47,186 bases of DNA from Siminovitchia fordii DSM 16014 = CIP 108821 (GCF_000374565.1 NZ_KB894711.1:1-47186), one strand, 5' to 3'. Numbered from the stretch's first letter, positions 1 to 8,413 are shown. Program-made: numbers and translations. The notes: generated from the sequence alone by a model not told the origin.

Positions 1-138
1 CGGTTTCTCCGGATTGAAATCTTCCATGTCGGAATACTTTTTCACCGTCCGCCGATCTACCCCCATCTGCCGTGCTACTTCTGCATAGCTGCGACCTTTT
101 GTATTCGTTTCGTATCTGATATAATTAACTTCAGCCAT
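1..138 (-). CDS. istA: IS21-family transposase IstA, N-terminal 46 residues (partial)
   Basis: The frame reads from ATG at 138 to the window edge and gives an N-terminus with a helix-turn-helix: SYAEVARQMGVDRRTVKKY at about residues 17-35. This is the typical DNA-binding start of IS21 IstA transposases. An AGGAG ribosome binding site lies about 8 bases upstream of this ATG. An in-frame ATG three codons earlier (147) overlaps the binding site, so I prefer 138. The catalytic DDE domain and IstB would lie outside the window. Confidence 0.75.
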   Translation of the reverse strand, partial: MAEVNYIRYETNTKGRSYAEVARQMGVDRRTVKKYSDMEDFNPEKP

Positions 139-233
139 TGCTAACATCTCCTATACTACCTCCTGTAAAGATATGCCCAAACAGGAGTGTATGTATTTTT
201 TCGGATGTTGGCAAGTGGCCTTTTTTATGTACA
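1..233 (-). mobile_element. End of an IS21-family insertion sequence (partial)
   Basis: The left edge holds the istA-proximal end of an IS21-type element that continues out of the window. On the minus strand the DNA starts TGTACATAAAAAAGGCCAC at base 233, runs through about 95 bases of leader and enters an IstA-like reading frame at 138. A TGT terminus and a long leader before istA are usual for IS21 elements. The terminus at 233 is inferred from the TGT start; the other end and any target duplication are outside the window. The MFS stop codon begins 4 bases beyond the terminus, so the element landed just 3' of that gene. Confidence 0.7.
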
Positions 234-237
234 TAAA

Positions 238-1386
238 TTAGCTGCCGTTTCCTACATTTCTAGTGTGCCATAAACAAACAAAAATAAAACTTAGACTAAC
301 GACCCGGAAGATTATGTCTAAACTAATCCATTCAGCTAGAATCCCTAATACAAATGCGCTAACTCCAACACCAACATCAAAACTTGAAAGAAAGGTCGCG
401 TTGGCTGCGCCACTTTTTTCTTGACTTACCTTTTGAACCGTCCATGTTTGTAAACATGGCATAACAGTTCCATAACCTGCACCAAATAAAATCGCTGCAA
501 TCATAAGATAAAGATTATTTGTTGTATAAGACAGCACTACAAGTGACAAAAATCCTAGCAATGCTGATATAACGATGATAGACCAAGGTCCTTTTTTATC
601 ATACCATTTTCCTGTAAATGGACGTAGTAAAGTTGAGACAGTCGCATTTATAAGGAAGAATAGAAAAATATGATCCAATCCCTTTTGTTTTCCAAAAAGA
701 ACTAAAAAAGTAATAATCGCTCCAAAACCAAGCGTTGTAATAACCGTCAGTAATGCTGGGAACCATGCGTCTTTTTCAAAAATCGCTTCAAAAAATTGAA
801 ATTGTCGCTTCTCATGTTTAACAGGAGTAGGTGAATATACAAATTGAAGCGCAATTACTGCCAATAGACTGAGTACTACTGATGACCAGATTAAAATATT
901 GAAGGAAAAAGAGTCATAGATAAGGATACCTATACTCGGCGCAATGATAGCCCCTACCGTTGTTGAAATAGAAAAATACCCTATACCTTCTCCTAACCTT
1001 GTCTTAGGAATTAAATCCACTACCATTGTACTATTGGCTGTGGTTGATACTCCCCACGCTGCGCCATGGAAAAGTCGTAACAATAGTAAAAGCCAAATAA
1101 TATTTAAAAAAGGATACAGCATTGTAATAAACATTAAAGCTGCACTTGCAATAATGGCAAGACTTTTCCGTTGGTTATCAATTAAGTAGTACCCTATAAA
1201 AGGTCTGATTAGAACAGCACCTAGTGTAAATAATGTTGTCATTAGACCAACTTGAATGGAAGAAGCATTCATGCTTAACAAATAGGCTGGTAAAATAGGG
1301 AGCAACATTTCAAACCCTATAAAAACTAAAAAGTTACTTATAAATAAAAATAGAAATGATTTATTAAAGATTTTTTGGTTTTTCAT
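238..1386 (-). CDS. MFS transporter, probable drug or metabolite exporter
   Basis: A 382-residue, very hydrophobic protein with about 12 predicted membrane segments, the usual size for the 12-helix major facilitator superfamily. The segment after helix 2 has RPFIGYYLIDNQRKS, matching the conserved MFS loop 2-3 motif, and a related loop (RPFTGKWYDKKG) recurs at about residue 255, as expected from the two homologous halves. It resembles Bacillus YwoG-like exporters; the substrate is unknown. ATG at 1386 follows GCGAGGAATAATAAT, a reasonable binding site. The stop codon lies 4 bases from the inferred IS21 end, so the gene appears intact. An inverted repeat just upstream may regulate it. Confidence 0.85.
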   Translation of the reverse strand: MKNQKIFNKSFLFLFISNFLVFIGFEMLLPILPAYLLSMNASSIQVGLMTTLFTLGAVLIRPFIGYYLIDNQRKSLAIIASAALMFITMLYPFLNIIWLLLLLRLFHGAAWGVSTTANSTMVVDLIPKTRLGEGIGYFSISTTVGAIIAPSIGILIYDSFSFNILIWSSVVLSLLAVIALQFVYSPTPVKHEKRQFQFFEAIFEKDAWFPALLTVITTLGFGAIITFLVLFGKQKGLDHIFLFFLINATVSTLLRPFTGKWYDKKGPWSIIVISALLGFLSLVVLSYTTNNLYLMIAAILFGAGYGTVMPCLQTWTVQKVSQEKSGAANATFLSSFDVGVGVSAFVLGILAEWISLDIIFRVVSLSFIFVCLWHTRNVGNGS

Positions 1387-1400
1387 ATTATTATTCCTCG

Positions 1401-1427
1401 CTTCTAATTATTTTTCTAAATTAGAAG
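1401..1427. promoter_or_regulatory. 9-bp inverted repeat upstream of the MFS gene
   Basis: CTTCTAATT at 1401-1409 is mirrored exactly by AATTAGAAG at 1419-1427, with a 9-base spacer. It sits 15-41 bases upstream of the MFS start codon. This is a typical place for a MarR/TetR-type operator, or it could be a 5' UTR hairpin. No regulator gene is adjacent, so the binding protein is unknown. Confidence 0.45.
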
Positions 1428-1636
1428 CGGTTGGAACACTGAAACGTTTCTATTTTGCCTAAGTTTTTTAAACAAATGTCTCACCCTTTCTAAAAACTTT
1501 TTTATTGGGATTACACGAATTATTACAACTAGGCTTTTCGGTATTTGGGGGTCCCTTACTACCTCACTTTTTCATGAGTTTCATCCAACAAGAGGCTGTA
1601 TATACATATTCATCTCAATTGTTTACCTGTAAAAAT

Positions 1637-1665
1637 GCAAAAAGACGCCATATAAAATCTGCGTC
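1637..1665 (-). terminator. Rho-independent terminator after the 48-codon unit
   Basis: On the minus strand GACGC (1665-1661) pairs with GCGTC (1648-1644) and is followed at once by TTTTT. The stem is only 5 bp with a 12-base loop, so it is modest in strength. Confidence 0.45.
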
Positions 1666-1720
1666 TAGTTATTGCTTAGTATTTAACCAAAATGCACAAT
1701 TCAAGGGTTTTCTACAGATT

Positions 1721-1867
1721 CTAAAATAAATAGACAAAAAGCTTCCGGTAGCTGGTCTCTATATGAAGTTTGCTTAAAAAAGGACAGACTGGTCCCATTG
1801 AAAGTAAATCACCTAGATGTAAATATGACTTTACTTCTGTTGCAATCCTTCTGAAAACAGTTCCCAT
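1721..1867 (-). CDS. Possible small protein (48 residues), unrecognised
   Basis: ATG at 1867 is preceded by AGAAAGGAGGCAAAAAGCC, a near-ideal ribosome binding site, and a good sigma-A promoter lies about 45-70 bases upstream. The 48-codon frame starts MGTVFRRIATEVKSYLHLGD and ends at TAG at 1721-1723. A hairpin with a T-run follows at 1665-1637. So the stretch has all parts of a small self-contained transcription unit. I do not recognise the protein. It could also be the surviving 5' end of a longer gene (for example a transposase) that has decayed, since nothing recognisable follows. Confidence 0.4.
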   Translation of the reverse strand: MGTVFRRIATEVKSYLHLGDLLSMGPVCPFLSKLHIETSYRKLFVYLF

Positions 1868-1910
1868 GGCTTTTTGCCTCCTTTCTTAATACTAGTAAAT
1901 AGATTTGGCT

Positions 1911-1939
1911 AGTATAATATATGTTGATAAAAAAAGCAA
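1911..1939 (-). promoter_or_regulatory. Sigma-A promoter of the 48-codon unit
   Basis: On the minus strand TTGCTT (1934-1939) and TATACT (1911-1916) are separated by exactly 17 bases. Transcription would start near 1905 and run into a strong ribosome binding site and the ORF at 1867. Confidence 0.55.
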
Positions 1940-1977
1940 ATCCATCTGAGGATCTTTTATTACAGTACTATTCACCT

Positions 1978-2313
1978 TCAATTTTTACTAATCCTTCTTC
2001 CACTAACCTGCTCCTTTCGTGCAATAAGTATCGCTTCACAGATATGAATACTGATCTTAAAGCCTTTTTCGAAGATTTCTTTTTCTTCCTCGGTCAGAAA
2101 ATCCATGATAACATGCACTTTTTGTCTATTTGGATTACAGAGACTCCATCCTACAATCAGCATCTCTATATATCCAGTAGGATTAAAGGTAGCGGCAAAT
2201 ACAACCTGCTGCCCTGTAACTAATTTTGGCTTATATAAACCGGTACGGTGAACCGTATCATAAGTAAATGAGGTTTTTAAAGGATGCCACTTATAGTAAT
2301 AAGTGGTCTTTTT
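1978..2313 (-). pseudogene. Unrecognised reading-frame fragment without a good start
   Basis: The minus-strand frame from 2313 to 1978 is open for 111 codons and has normal protein-like composition, including ATFNPTGYIEMLIVGWSL and MDFLTEEEKEIFEKGFKI. The first ATG is 50 codons in (2163) and has no ribosome binding site, and a stop (2314-2316) closes the frame upstream. I read it as the 3' remnant of a gene that lost its start. The family is not recognised. Confidence 0.3.
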
Positions 2314-2314
2314 T
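2287..2314 (+). terminator. Rho-independent terminator, plus strand
   Basis: CCACTTAT (2287-2294) pairs perfectly with ATAAGTGG (2299-2306), followed by TCTTTTTT. There is no clear plus-strand gene upstream, so it may be a relic or may end an unrecognised transcript. Confidence 0.5.
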
Positions 2315-2586
2315 CACTTTTAGATTTATTTCTCAAGTGAATTTTCAACTAACTTTTCGGATGCGAAGATTTGAAAATTTGAAATTAATAGTATAATAAA
2401 TTTAGTTAAGTTACAAAAGTAGTCCATACATTTCAGGTTCTTTTTGCCAATGGCCTTATGATGTGTGTCCTGTATTTTGTCTTTATAACGTTCTATTACT
2501 TTTGGCTAAAGTTAACTACCAGAGAATGTTTGTATAGGCAATCGTACATCAAACTATTATTGATAAAATGAAAGGAAAAATATTTA

Positions 2587-3291
2587 ATGAAAAAGAAATT
2601 AATCTTTATTGGGATAGGTATTTTGCTGTTTGTCTTTCTTTTATTTGGTACCTATAAGTTAATGAATTCGAGAACTTTTCAGTTGTTTGGCAGGATAACT
2701 GACCATGTGGAGACGAACCAAAAAGTAGTGGCATTGACCTTTGATGATGGGCCGACAAAAAATGTTGATAAAATTTTGCCATTGCTGGATCAATACGATG
2801 CAAAAGCCACCTTTTTTCTAATTGGAAATGAAATCGAAAAAAATCCTGAAGAGGCAAAAAAGATTGTGGACGCGGGTCAGCAAATTGGGAGTCATACGTA
2901 TTCCCATCAGCGAATGGTGTTTAAATCCCCTTCTTACATTAAAAATGAGATTGAAAAAACAGACAAGCTGATTCGCGAAGCCGGCTATAAAGGTAAAATA
3001 GACTTTCGTCCGCCGAATGGGAAAAAACTTATTGGATTGCCTTACTATTTAGATAAACATAATAGAGATACGATAACCTGGACCCTTGAACCGGATACCC
3101 ATTACTCCTCTGCCGCTGATAAAGTGAAGTATGTCAAAAAGAATGTAACGCCAGGTTCGATTATCCTGATACATCCAATGTATGATAATACTGGTGAAGA
3201 ACTAAAAACAATTAAAGGAATTTTACAAGCATTATCAGACGAAGGATACAAATTTGTTACAGTGAATGAACTTTTGCAATTAAAAAAATAA
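2587..3291 (+). CDS. Polysaccharide deacetylase (NodB/CE4), membrane-anchored
   Basis: A 234-residue protein with an N-terminal membrane anchor or signal (residues 4-25) and one NodB homology domain. The metal-dependent CE4 motifs are present: TFDDGP at about 51-56 (catalytic Asp and metal Asp), SHTYSH at about 99-104 (metal histidines), RPPNG, and a late ILIHPMYDN segment carrying the motif-5-like His. The family removes N-acetyl groups from peptidoglycan or other N-acetyl-glucosamine polymers outside the membrane. Start ATG at 2587 follows AAAGGAAAAATATTTA. It stands alone and ends at a shared bidirectional terminator at 3461-3495. The exact polymer cannot be told from sequence. Confidence 0.88.
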   Translation: MKKKLIFIGIGILLFVFLLFGTYKLMNSRTFQLFGRITDHVETNQKVVALTFDDGPTKNVDKILPLLDQYDAKATFFLIGNEIEKNPEEAKKIVDAGQQIGSHTYSHQRMVFKSPSYIKNEIEKTDKLIREAGYKGKIDFRPPNGKKLIGLPYYLDKHNRDTITWTLEPDTHYSSAADKVKYVKKNVTPGSIILIHPMYDNTGEELKTIKGILQALSDEGYKFVTVNELLQLKK

Positions 3292-3460
3292 ATATAGGAA
3301 AAATCTCATTTGATGCGTTACGGTAATCCTTACCACACAAATAGTGGTCAATCAAATTAGCTTGACAAAGAGTGGCTTATCAAATTCGTTGGCTAGTTTT
3401 CTTTTTGAAAAGGACAAATCGGGGAAAAAATGTTCCAACCGTTATGAAATAGTTGCCTAA

Positions 3461-3495
3461 AAAAGGCTTAGTCAGCTTTACTGATTAAGCCTTTT
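3461..3495. terminator. Bidirectional terminator between convergent genes
   Basis: AAAAGGCTTA (3461-3470) pairs perfectly with TAAGCCTTTT (3486-3495). The A/T ends let it work for the deacetylase (plus) and for the DUF2306 gene (minus). Confidence 0.8.
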
Positions 3496-3560
3496 ACCTC
3501 ATGTGAAAATGTATATACACAAAGGGAAAGGAATCCCAACGAAAATGACATAGTCGAAGT

Positions 3561-4175
3561 TTATGAGAATGCTCTCTTTCTAATGATGAATTCAGCTATA
3601 AGCAGATTAAGTGTCCAGCATAACCAGACAGCGATCGTATAGGCATTTCCATAGGAAAAATTCAACGCGTTATGGGCAATGGCTACGATTATATAAATAG
3701 TCATATTCGCAAAGGAAAGAAAGAAACTTCGAATGATCCATTGAATATGTAAGGTTACTTTTTGTCTCTTGATATACCAATAACCGAGGATAGTTGTTCC
3801 GAACCATAATGTATTTAAAATAAGAAACCCTATTGTGCTTGGCCATCCCCCGGTTGCAAAGAAAGAGACATAGACTCCGGGAATGAAATTTAAAATGATA
3901 GACAAGACATACAATCGGCCATTCCAACGGTGGAACTTGATAGATTTCACTCGTATTCTTTTAATAACGCCTAACGGGCCCGTGAGAAGCGAAATAATAG
4001 CCAGCGAAATATGAATACGAATCATGAATATCCATAGGGATTGATCTGTTAGAATCAGATCTTTTCTTGAAATAAACTTTTCGAAAGCAGGATCGATCAT
4101 AAAATTCTTTGAAAATGTATGTAATACCCACATGATTGGGAGGATTAAAACGATTATTCCAATGGCTTTTTTCAT
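3561..4175 (-). CDS. DUF2306-type multi-pass membrane protein
   Basis: A protein of 204 residues with about six membrane segments. The motif FHRWNGRLYVLS after the third segment matches the conserved HRWxGR loop of the DUF2306 family, whose function is unknown. I chose the ATG at 4175, which has AAAGGAGG ten bases upstream; an ATG eight codons earlier precedes that binding site and is unlikely to be used. It lies 16 bases downstream of the next membrane-protein gene (4192-4626), which places the two in an operon led by the DJ-1/PfpI gene. Confidence 0.75.
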   Translation of the reverse strand: MKKAIGIIVLILPIMWVLHTFSKNFMIDPAFEKFISRKDLILTDQSLWIFMIRIHISLAIISLLTGPLGVIKRIRVKSIKFHRWNGRLYVLSIILNFIPGVYVSFFATGGWPSTIGFLILNTLWFGTTILGYWYIKRQKVTLHIQWIIRSFFLSFANMTIYIIVAIAHNALNFSYGNAYTIAVWLCWTLNLLIAEFIIRKRAFS

Positions 4176-4191
4176 CAGGTCTATTCCTCCT

Positions 4192-4626
4192 TTAGGCAAA
4201 TAAGCTGCGATTTGTCATCATAAAGATAGAAGCAATGATGAGTAAAAATGTGATCCAGCTGTACCATTTTAACGTTGACACATGCTCTAATAATTTCTTC
4301 TCAGGGTTTTCTGCAAATATGATCCGTTTTATGTTTTTATGCATCATTCCTATCAGGCCACCAATAAGGATCAGTAGCAGGATGGCAATCCCTATCCATA
4401 AGATAGAAGGGTAGGATGAATGCGCAACGACCATCCAAACCCCTGAAATCATTAAAGAAACTAATGCATAATGACTTGCTCGAGTAAAGCTTAAAGCTGT
4501 TTTAAGTGCTGTCTTTAATTCATTACTCGTGCGAGAAAAAAAGCTATTTATTACTAAAGGGAGAGCTAGCAAGCTTCCCAAAAATAAAGCACTCACTACA
4601 TGAAAAAGTACAATAATTGAATACAT
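4192..4626 (-). CDS. Small membrane protein, about four helices
   Basis: A protein of 144 residues with four hydrophobic segments (about 4-28, 49-66, 76-97 and 118-136) and a basic loop MHKNIKRII. It looks like the DUF2269 group of small integral membrane proteins, but I hold that loosely. ATG at 4626 is preferred because GGGGTGGG lies directly upstream; a GTG three codons earlier falls inside that binding site. It is 15 bases downstream of the DJ-1/PfpI gene and 16 bases upstream of the DUF2306 gene, so the three are probably cotranscribed. Confidence 0.65.
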   Translation of the reverse strand: MYSIIVLFHVVSALFLGSLLALPLVINSFFSRTSNELKTALKTALSFTRASHYALVSLMISGVWMVVAHSSYPSILWIGIAILLLILIGGLIGMMHKNIKRIIFAENPEKKLLEHVSTLKWYSWITFLLIIASIFMMTNRSLFA

Positions 4627-4641
4627 CGTTCCCACCCCAAT

Positions 4642-5646
4642 TTAAGAAATACGATGTCCAGTTAATTTAGATGAAGGAAGCATTCCAGCTTTTGCTTCAC
4701 CATACATCTTGTTTTCAACTATAGTAACGATAAATTTTAAAGTTAGACGCATGGGCTTCGTCACTTTCATGGACCACTTTAATTGATTCCCTTCAAGTAC
4801 AGGTTTGTCCAAAGTGACCATTTCTTCTCCTTGCTTTGCAGTTCCTACTATTTGTCCATCTTTAGAAGTTAAATCTAATATAGCGGAAAGATTTCCAATA
4901 GGAGTGGAAATGGTAGTATCCCATTTCCCTTGAAAATTAACATTCTGATTAGCTTGGATGGAGGAATGATCCCTTGTCGTTTCATTTGAATTTTCTTGCT
5001 GGCTTTCCTTTGGTGCATTTCCTTCAGCTTTCCAAACAGTACCCCTACGTTCATACTCAAATAGTTGTTCCATAGCAAGTGCTATCCGAGGGCCTAATTC
5101 ACGTTCAACTAAGTAAAGGGCAACATCGAGCCCCGAAGTAACGCCACCGCCAGTAACAAGATCGCCATCATCTACGATACGAGCATTAACTGGAATAGCG
5201 TTGGTAGCACTCAAAAGACCCATTCCCATATGATGCGTTACTGCATGGCGGCCTTCTAATAAGCCTTCCATTGCTAAAATGAGAGAACCGCCACAAACTG
5301 TGGAAAGTAAAATATCGGCTTTCTTCATTGCTTCTCGTAGTAGATTGCTTAATTCAGATTCAGCGGCTTTTTTTAATTTTACTGGAATGGAATCTGGCCC
5401 ATTATCATGAATGGTACCGGATGCTCCCGGAACAAGAATGATTCCTTTACGGGATAAATCCAATGTACCAGTTGCTTGGAGTTTTAACCGATTAATTCCA
5501 CTTGTTACCATTCCCGCACCTTCAGCGGACACAAGCTCTACTGTTATCTCCTCATTGGAGAGCATGGCAGCAGAGGAAAATACTTCATATGGTGCAATGG
5601 CATCTAATAAATCAAATCCATCAAATAAAACAATTTGAACATGCAT
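4642..5646 (-). CDS. DJ-1/PfpI family protein with an extra C-terminal domain
   Basis: A 334-residue protein. Residues 1-205 form a DJ-1/PfpI (glutamine amidotransferase-like) domain: N-terminal VQIVLFDGFDLLDAIAPYEV with the acidic residue near position 21, the nucleophile elbow STVCGG with Cys118, and DLVTGGGVTSGLDVALYLVE. This subgroup includes isonitrile hydratase and AraC-linked sensors. After a polar linker (about 206-235) comes a domain of about 95 residues with alternating beta-strands (GKWDTTISTPIGNLSAILDL onward), which looks like a small beta-barrel; I do not recognise it. ATG at 5646 follows GGAGG by 7 bases. First gene of a probable three-gene operon with two membrane proteins. 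Confidence 0.8.
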   Translation of the reverse strand: MHVQIVLFDGFDLLDAIAPYEVFSSAAMLSNEEITVELVSAEGAGMVTSGINRLKLQATGTLDLSRKGIILVPGASGTIHDNGPDSIPVKLKKAAESELSNLLREAMKKADILLSTVCGGSLILAMEGLLEGRHAVTHHMGMGLLSATNAIPVNARIVDDGDLVTGGGVTSGLDVALYLVERELGPRIALAMEQLFEYERRGTVWKAEGNAPKESQQENSNETTRDHSSIQANQNVNFQGKWDTTISTPIGNLSAILDLTSKDGQIVGTAKQGEEMVTLDKPVLEGNQLKWSMKVTKPMRLTLKFIVTIVENKMYGEAKAGMLPSSKLTGHRIS

Positions 5647-5723
5647 ACATATTCCTCCATTTTAAGATCAGGCGAAACCATCCGATCTAATGAATTGAGA
5701 TTCAGTGACGCTTGAGGTTTTTC

Positions 5724-5945
5724 TTATTTTGTAAGAAGATCTTTCAACCTTTGATATTCCGCCTCGTCAAGTTCTCCCTTGGCTAACCGGCTTTGAAGAA
5801 TCGAGGTGATGTTTCGGTCTCCTTGTTTGGAAGCACGATATCGGTATCGAATTTCAAATACTCGAACCGCGGCAAAACAGAAAAGGACAAGGCAAAACAA
5901 TGCACCGAATGGAAAAAATGCGAAACTGTCATTTTCGAACCCCAT
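5724..5945 (-). CDS. Small membrane protein with SHOCT domain
   Basis: A 73-residue protein with one membrane helix (about 8-29) followed by a basic stretch and a C-terminal SHOCT motif (ILQSRLAKGELDEAEYQRLK at about 49-68). SHOCT is a short amphipathic motif at the ends of many small bacterial membrane proteins, often thought to mediate oligomerisation. An AAGGAGG site lies 8 bases before the ATG at 5945. It diverges from the two-component system starting at 6208 and could belong to its regulon; this is inference from position only. Confidence 0.75.
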   Translation of the reverse strand: MGFENDSFAFFPFGALFCLVLFCFAAVRVFEIRYRYRASKQGDRNITSILQSRLAKGELDEAEYQRLKDLLTK

Positions 5946-6207
5946 TTGAAATTCCTCCTTTCAAGTAGTTAAAGAGTGGGTGAAACATTGCACTCAGTTT
6001 GTAATGGATATTCGCCGATTGTTCACAATGAAAGAATAACCTCTAAGTATCACAAACGATGGTGCAAAAAAGTCACAATACAATCACAATCCATTATCAA
6101 ACCTATAACTTTCCTTGTTCCTCATGTAAAAAATGATAGACTAAATATGAAATTAGATTGATCGGTTATGATCCAGGGAGAGTCATCGGAGGAAAGGCGG
6201 GATTTTC

Positions 6208-6894
6208 ATGAAGGAATTACAGACGATTCTAGTCGTGGACGATGACAAAAGCATTGCCGAACTATTGAGGGACTTCTTAGAGAATGACGGTTTTCATGTG
6301 GAAACTGCATATGATGCTATTCAGGCACTGGCAGTGCTTAAACAAGGTACAATTCATTGCATCATACTTGACATCATGATGCCAGGAATGAATGGTTTCG
6401 AGTTATGTCGACAGATTCGTATAGAAAGCAACGTACCTATCCTTTTCTTGAGTGCTCGCAGCGATGATGTAGATAAGATTCGCGGTCTGGCACTTGGAGG
6501 AGATGATTATATAGTTAAAACCGCATCACCGGGTGAGATTGTTGCCAGAGTGAAGGCTGTATTACGACGCTCCAGTTCTCACCAAGAATTAAAGAGGAGG
6601 GTCTTGGATTATGGACGTCTTACGCTGGATTTGTCCACAAGAGAAGTATTTGTAGGAGGGCGGCCCATCTCACTCACACCGAAAGAGTATGATTTGCTGC
6701 TATTGTTTGCCGAACATCCAAAATATGTTTTTTCATATGACCAATTACTTGAAAAATTTTGGAGTGGAATTGGCGACAAACATACCATTCGCGTCCATCT
6801 AAGCCGACTTCGTGAGAAAATTGAAGCCGATCCGAATGATCCACAATTCATAGTCAATGTATGGGGCATCGGCTATCGTTTCAAAGGTGAATAA
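6208..6894 (+). CDS. OmpR-family response regulator
   Basis: A 228-residue protein. The N-terminal receiver has acidic residues DDD at 11-13, the phospho-acceptor Asp55 in LDIMMPGMNG, and Lys104. The usual Lys-Pro pair after beta-5 is Lys-Thr here (IVKTASP). The C-terminal winged helix (about 133-226) is the OmpR/PhoB type with LTPKEYDLLLL and the recognition region TIRVHLSRLREKIE. It regulates transcription after phosphorylation by the kinase encoded 1 base downstream. GGAGGAAAGGCGGG precedes the ATG. A possible promoter (TTGTTC, 16 bases, TAGACT) lies at about 6116-6143. Target genes are unknown. Confidence 0.9.
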   Translation: MKELQTILVVDDDKSIAELLRDFLENDGFHVETAYDAIQALAVLKQGTIHCIILDIMMPGMNGFELCRQIRIESNVPILFLSARSDDVDKIRGLALGGDDYIVKTASPGEIVARVKAVLRRSSSHQELKRRVLDYGRLTLDLSTREVFVGGRPISLTPKEYDLLLLFAEHPKYVFSYDQLLEKFWSGIGDKHTIRVHLSRLREKIEADPNDPQFIVNVWGIGYRFKGE

Positions 6895-6895
6895 A

Positions 6896-8212
6896 ATGAA
6901 AACAATTCGCATTCGCAAGTTTACAATACTCAGCTTATTTCTCATCCTCACTCTGCCATGGTTATTCTATGTAGCCGCCCATTTTATTGAAACGAAAACT
7001 GTCCGGCTAGGAATGGATGATTCTCAAAAAGAGAATGTTGAATCAACGATTCGCTTGATCGAGACAAACACCGATAAATGGACAGACCCCGCTTGGCAAG
7101 AACAATTGAGCAGACAATTAGAGAAAATGAATATGGATGTCTCGATTCTATCCGACTCTAATCAGGAGATTTTCCGAACGGATTCTGAACGGGAGCCCTC
7201 CTTTAAGCGAGCAGAACATTTTTCGATCATTCAGGATGATCAAGTACTTGGACGGGTTGCTATGTATCAAGCAAATTCAAAAGTAACACAAATGCTTGCG
7301 GCATTCGTTGGTCTATTATCGGCTTTTGTTATTGTCGGATATGCCATTCGAAGATATATTCTCATACCTTTGGAGAAAACGAGCCACTGTGCTCGGCAGA
7401 TTTCAGAAGGAGATTTGGATGTTCAGTTACCTTCATCTAGGATCACAGAAATTGCTGAGGTTCATGACGGATTTAAAGTGATGGTAGATGGTCTAAATGA
7501 ATCTTTTCAAAAACAAGTGGAATTAGATGATGAACGGCGGTTTGTGATTGCTGCTGTTGCCCATGATTTACGGACACCGTTATTCGCCTTACGGGGTTAT
7601 TTGGACGGCCTGGAGAAAGGCATTGCCAATTCGCCGGATAAAATGGCAAAATATTTGGCGGTTTGTAAAGAAAAGTCAGCGCAATTGGACCGGCTTGTAG
7701 AGGAACTTTTTACATTTACAAAGACAGAATATTTGGATGTGGAACTGAAAGAAAACACGGTCGATCTTCCGCTTGTATTACAGAAGTCGATTGACAGCCT
7801 GACTCCTTCAGCTCGGAAAAAGCACATCTCGATTATCGTGGATCATTTTGGGGAGGATTGCGTAATCATGGGCGATTCGCACTTGCTGGAGCGAGCCATG
7901 AGCAATTTATTGGATAATGCGGTCAGACATACACCATGCTACGGTAAAGTTTTTGTCCAATGCTTTAAGGATGGTAACAAAGTGATCTTTACTGTTCAGG
8001 ATACAGGGGAGGGTTTCTCCTCGGAGGACCTTCAACGAGTATTTGAACCTTTATATCGTGGGGAAGCATCGAGAAATCGTTCAACCGGAGGCGTGGGGTT
8101 AGGATTGACTATTTCAAAAAAAATCATGAGGCGGCATGGAGGAGACCTAGTGGTAGATAACCATTCAGATGGTGGTGCACTCCTGAGAGGTTGGATCCCC
8201 TCCCATGGCTAA
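6896..8212 (+). CDS. Sensor histidine kinase (HAMP, HisKA, HATPase)
   Basis: A 438-residue protein with two membrane helices (about 10-30 and 132-152) flanking an extracytoplasmic sensor of about 100 residues, a HAMP linker, the phospho-acceptor H-box AAVAHDLRTPL (His223) and an ATPase domain with N-box LLDNAVRHT, G1 DTGEGF and G2 GGVGLGLTIS. It is the partner of the response regulator, whose stop lies 1 base upstream of this ATG; I chose ATG 6896 over an earlier in-frame ATG inside the regulator gene. The signal is unknown; the short sensor gives no recognisable ligand-binding family. Confidence 0.9.
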   Translation: MKTIRIRKFTILSLFLILTLPWLFYVAAHFIETKTVRLGMDDSQKENVESTIRLIETNTDKWTDPAWQEQLSRQLEKMNMDVSILSDSNQEIFRTDSEREPSFKRAEHFSIIQDDQVLGRVAMYQANSKVTQMLAAFVGLLSAFVIVGYAIRRYILIPLEKTSHCARQISEGDLDVQLPSSRITEIAEVHDGFKVMVDGLNESFQKQVELDDERRFVIAAVAHDLRTPLFALRGYLDGLEKGIANSPDKMAKYLAVCKEKSAQLDRLVEELFTFTKTEYLDVELKENTVDLPLVLQKSIDSLTPSARKKHISIIVDHFGEDCVIMGDSHLLERAMSNLLDNAVRHTPCYGKVFVQCFKDGNKVIFTVQDTGEGFSSEDLQRVFEPLYRGEASRNRSTGGVGLGLTISKKIMRRHGGDLVVDNHSDGGALLRGWIPSHG

Positions 8213-8413
8213 CAATGTTTGAATGCTTTTATTCGAAGTGCTTCAGTTTGACGGAGCCAGTCATAGAATCAAGTATCGAGAGACTTTGTTTCAAGCAAAA
8301 AATGTTCAGACCACTTGACGGTTACAAATGGTCAGGAAGTATTTTACAAATAGCTCCTGCGTTCTAGAACACTAACCATCTCCATGAATATCCTGATATG
8401 GGAGGTATTTCAT

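Larger units (their letters stand above)
1387..2586. other. Gene-poor, partly decayed stretch
   Basis: Apart from the 48-codon unit, an unrecognised open frame on the minus strand (1978-2313) and a plus-strand terminator-like hairpin at 2287-2314, I see no convincing gene. Short frames on the plus strand at 1505-1729 and 1921-2223 lack ribosome binding sites. Confidence 0.5.

Noticed and set aside
1921-2223. Plus-strand 100-codon frame
   Set aside because: The ATG is directly after a TATAAT-like box with no ribosome binding site, and the minus strand has the more protein-like sequence over the same bases.
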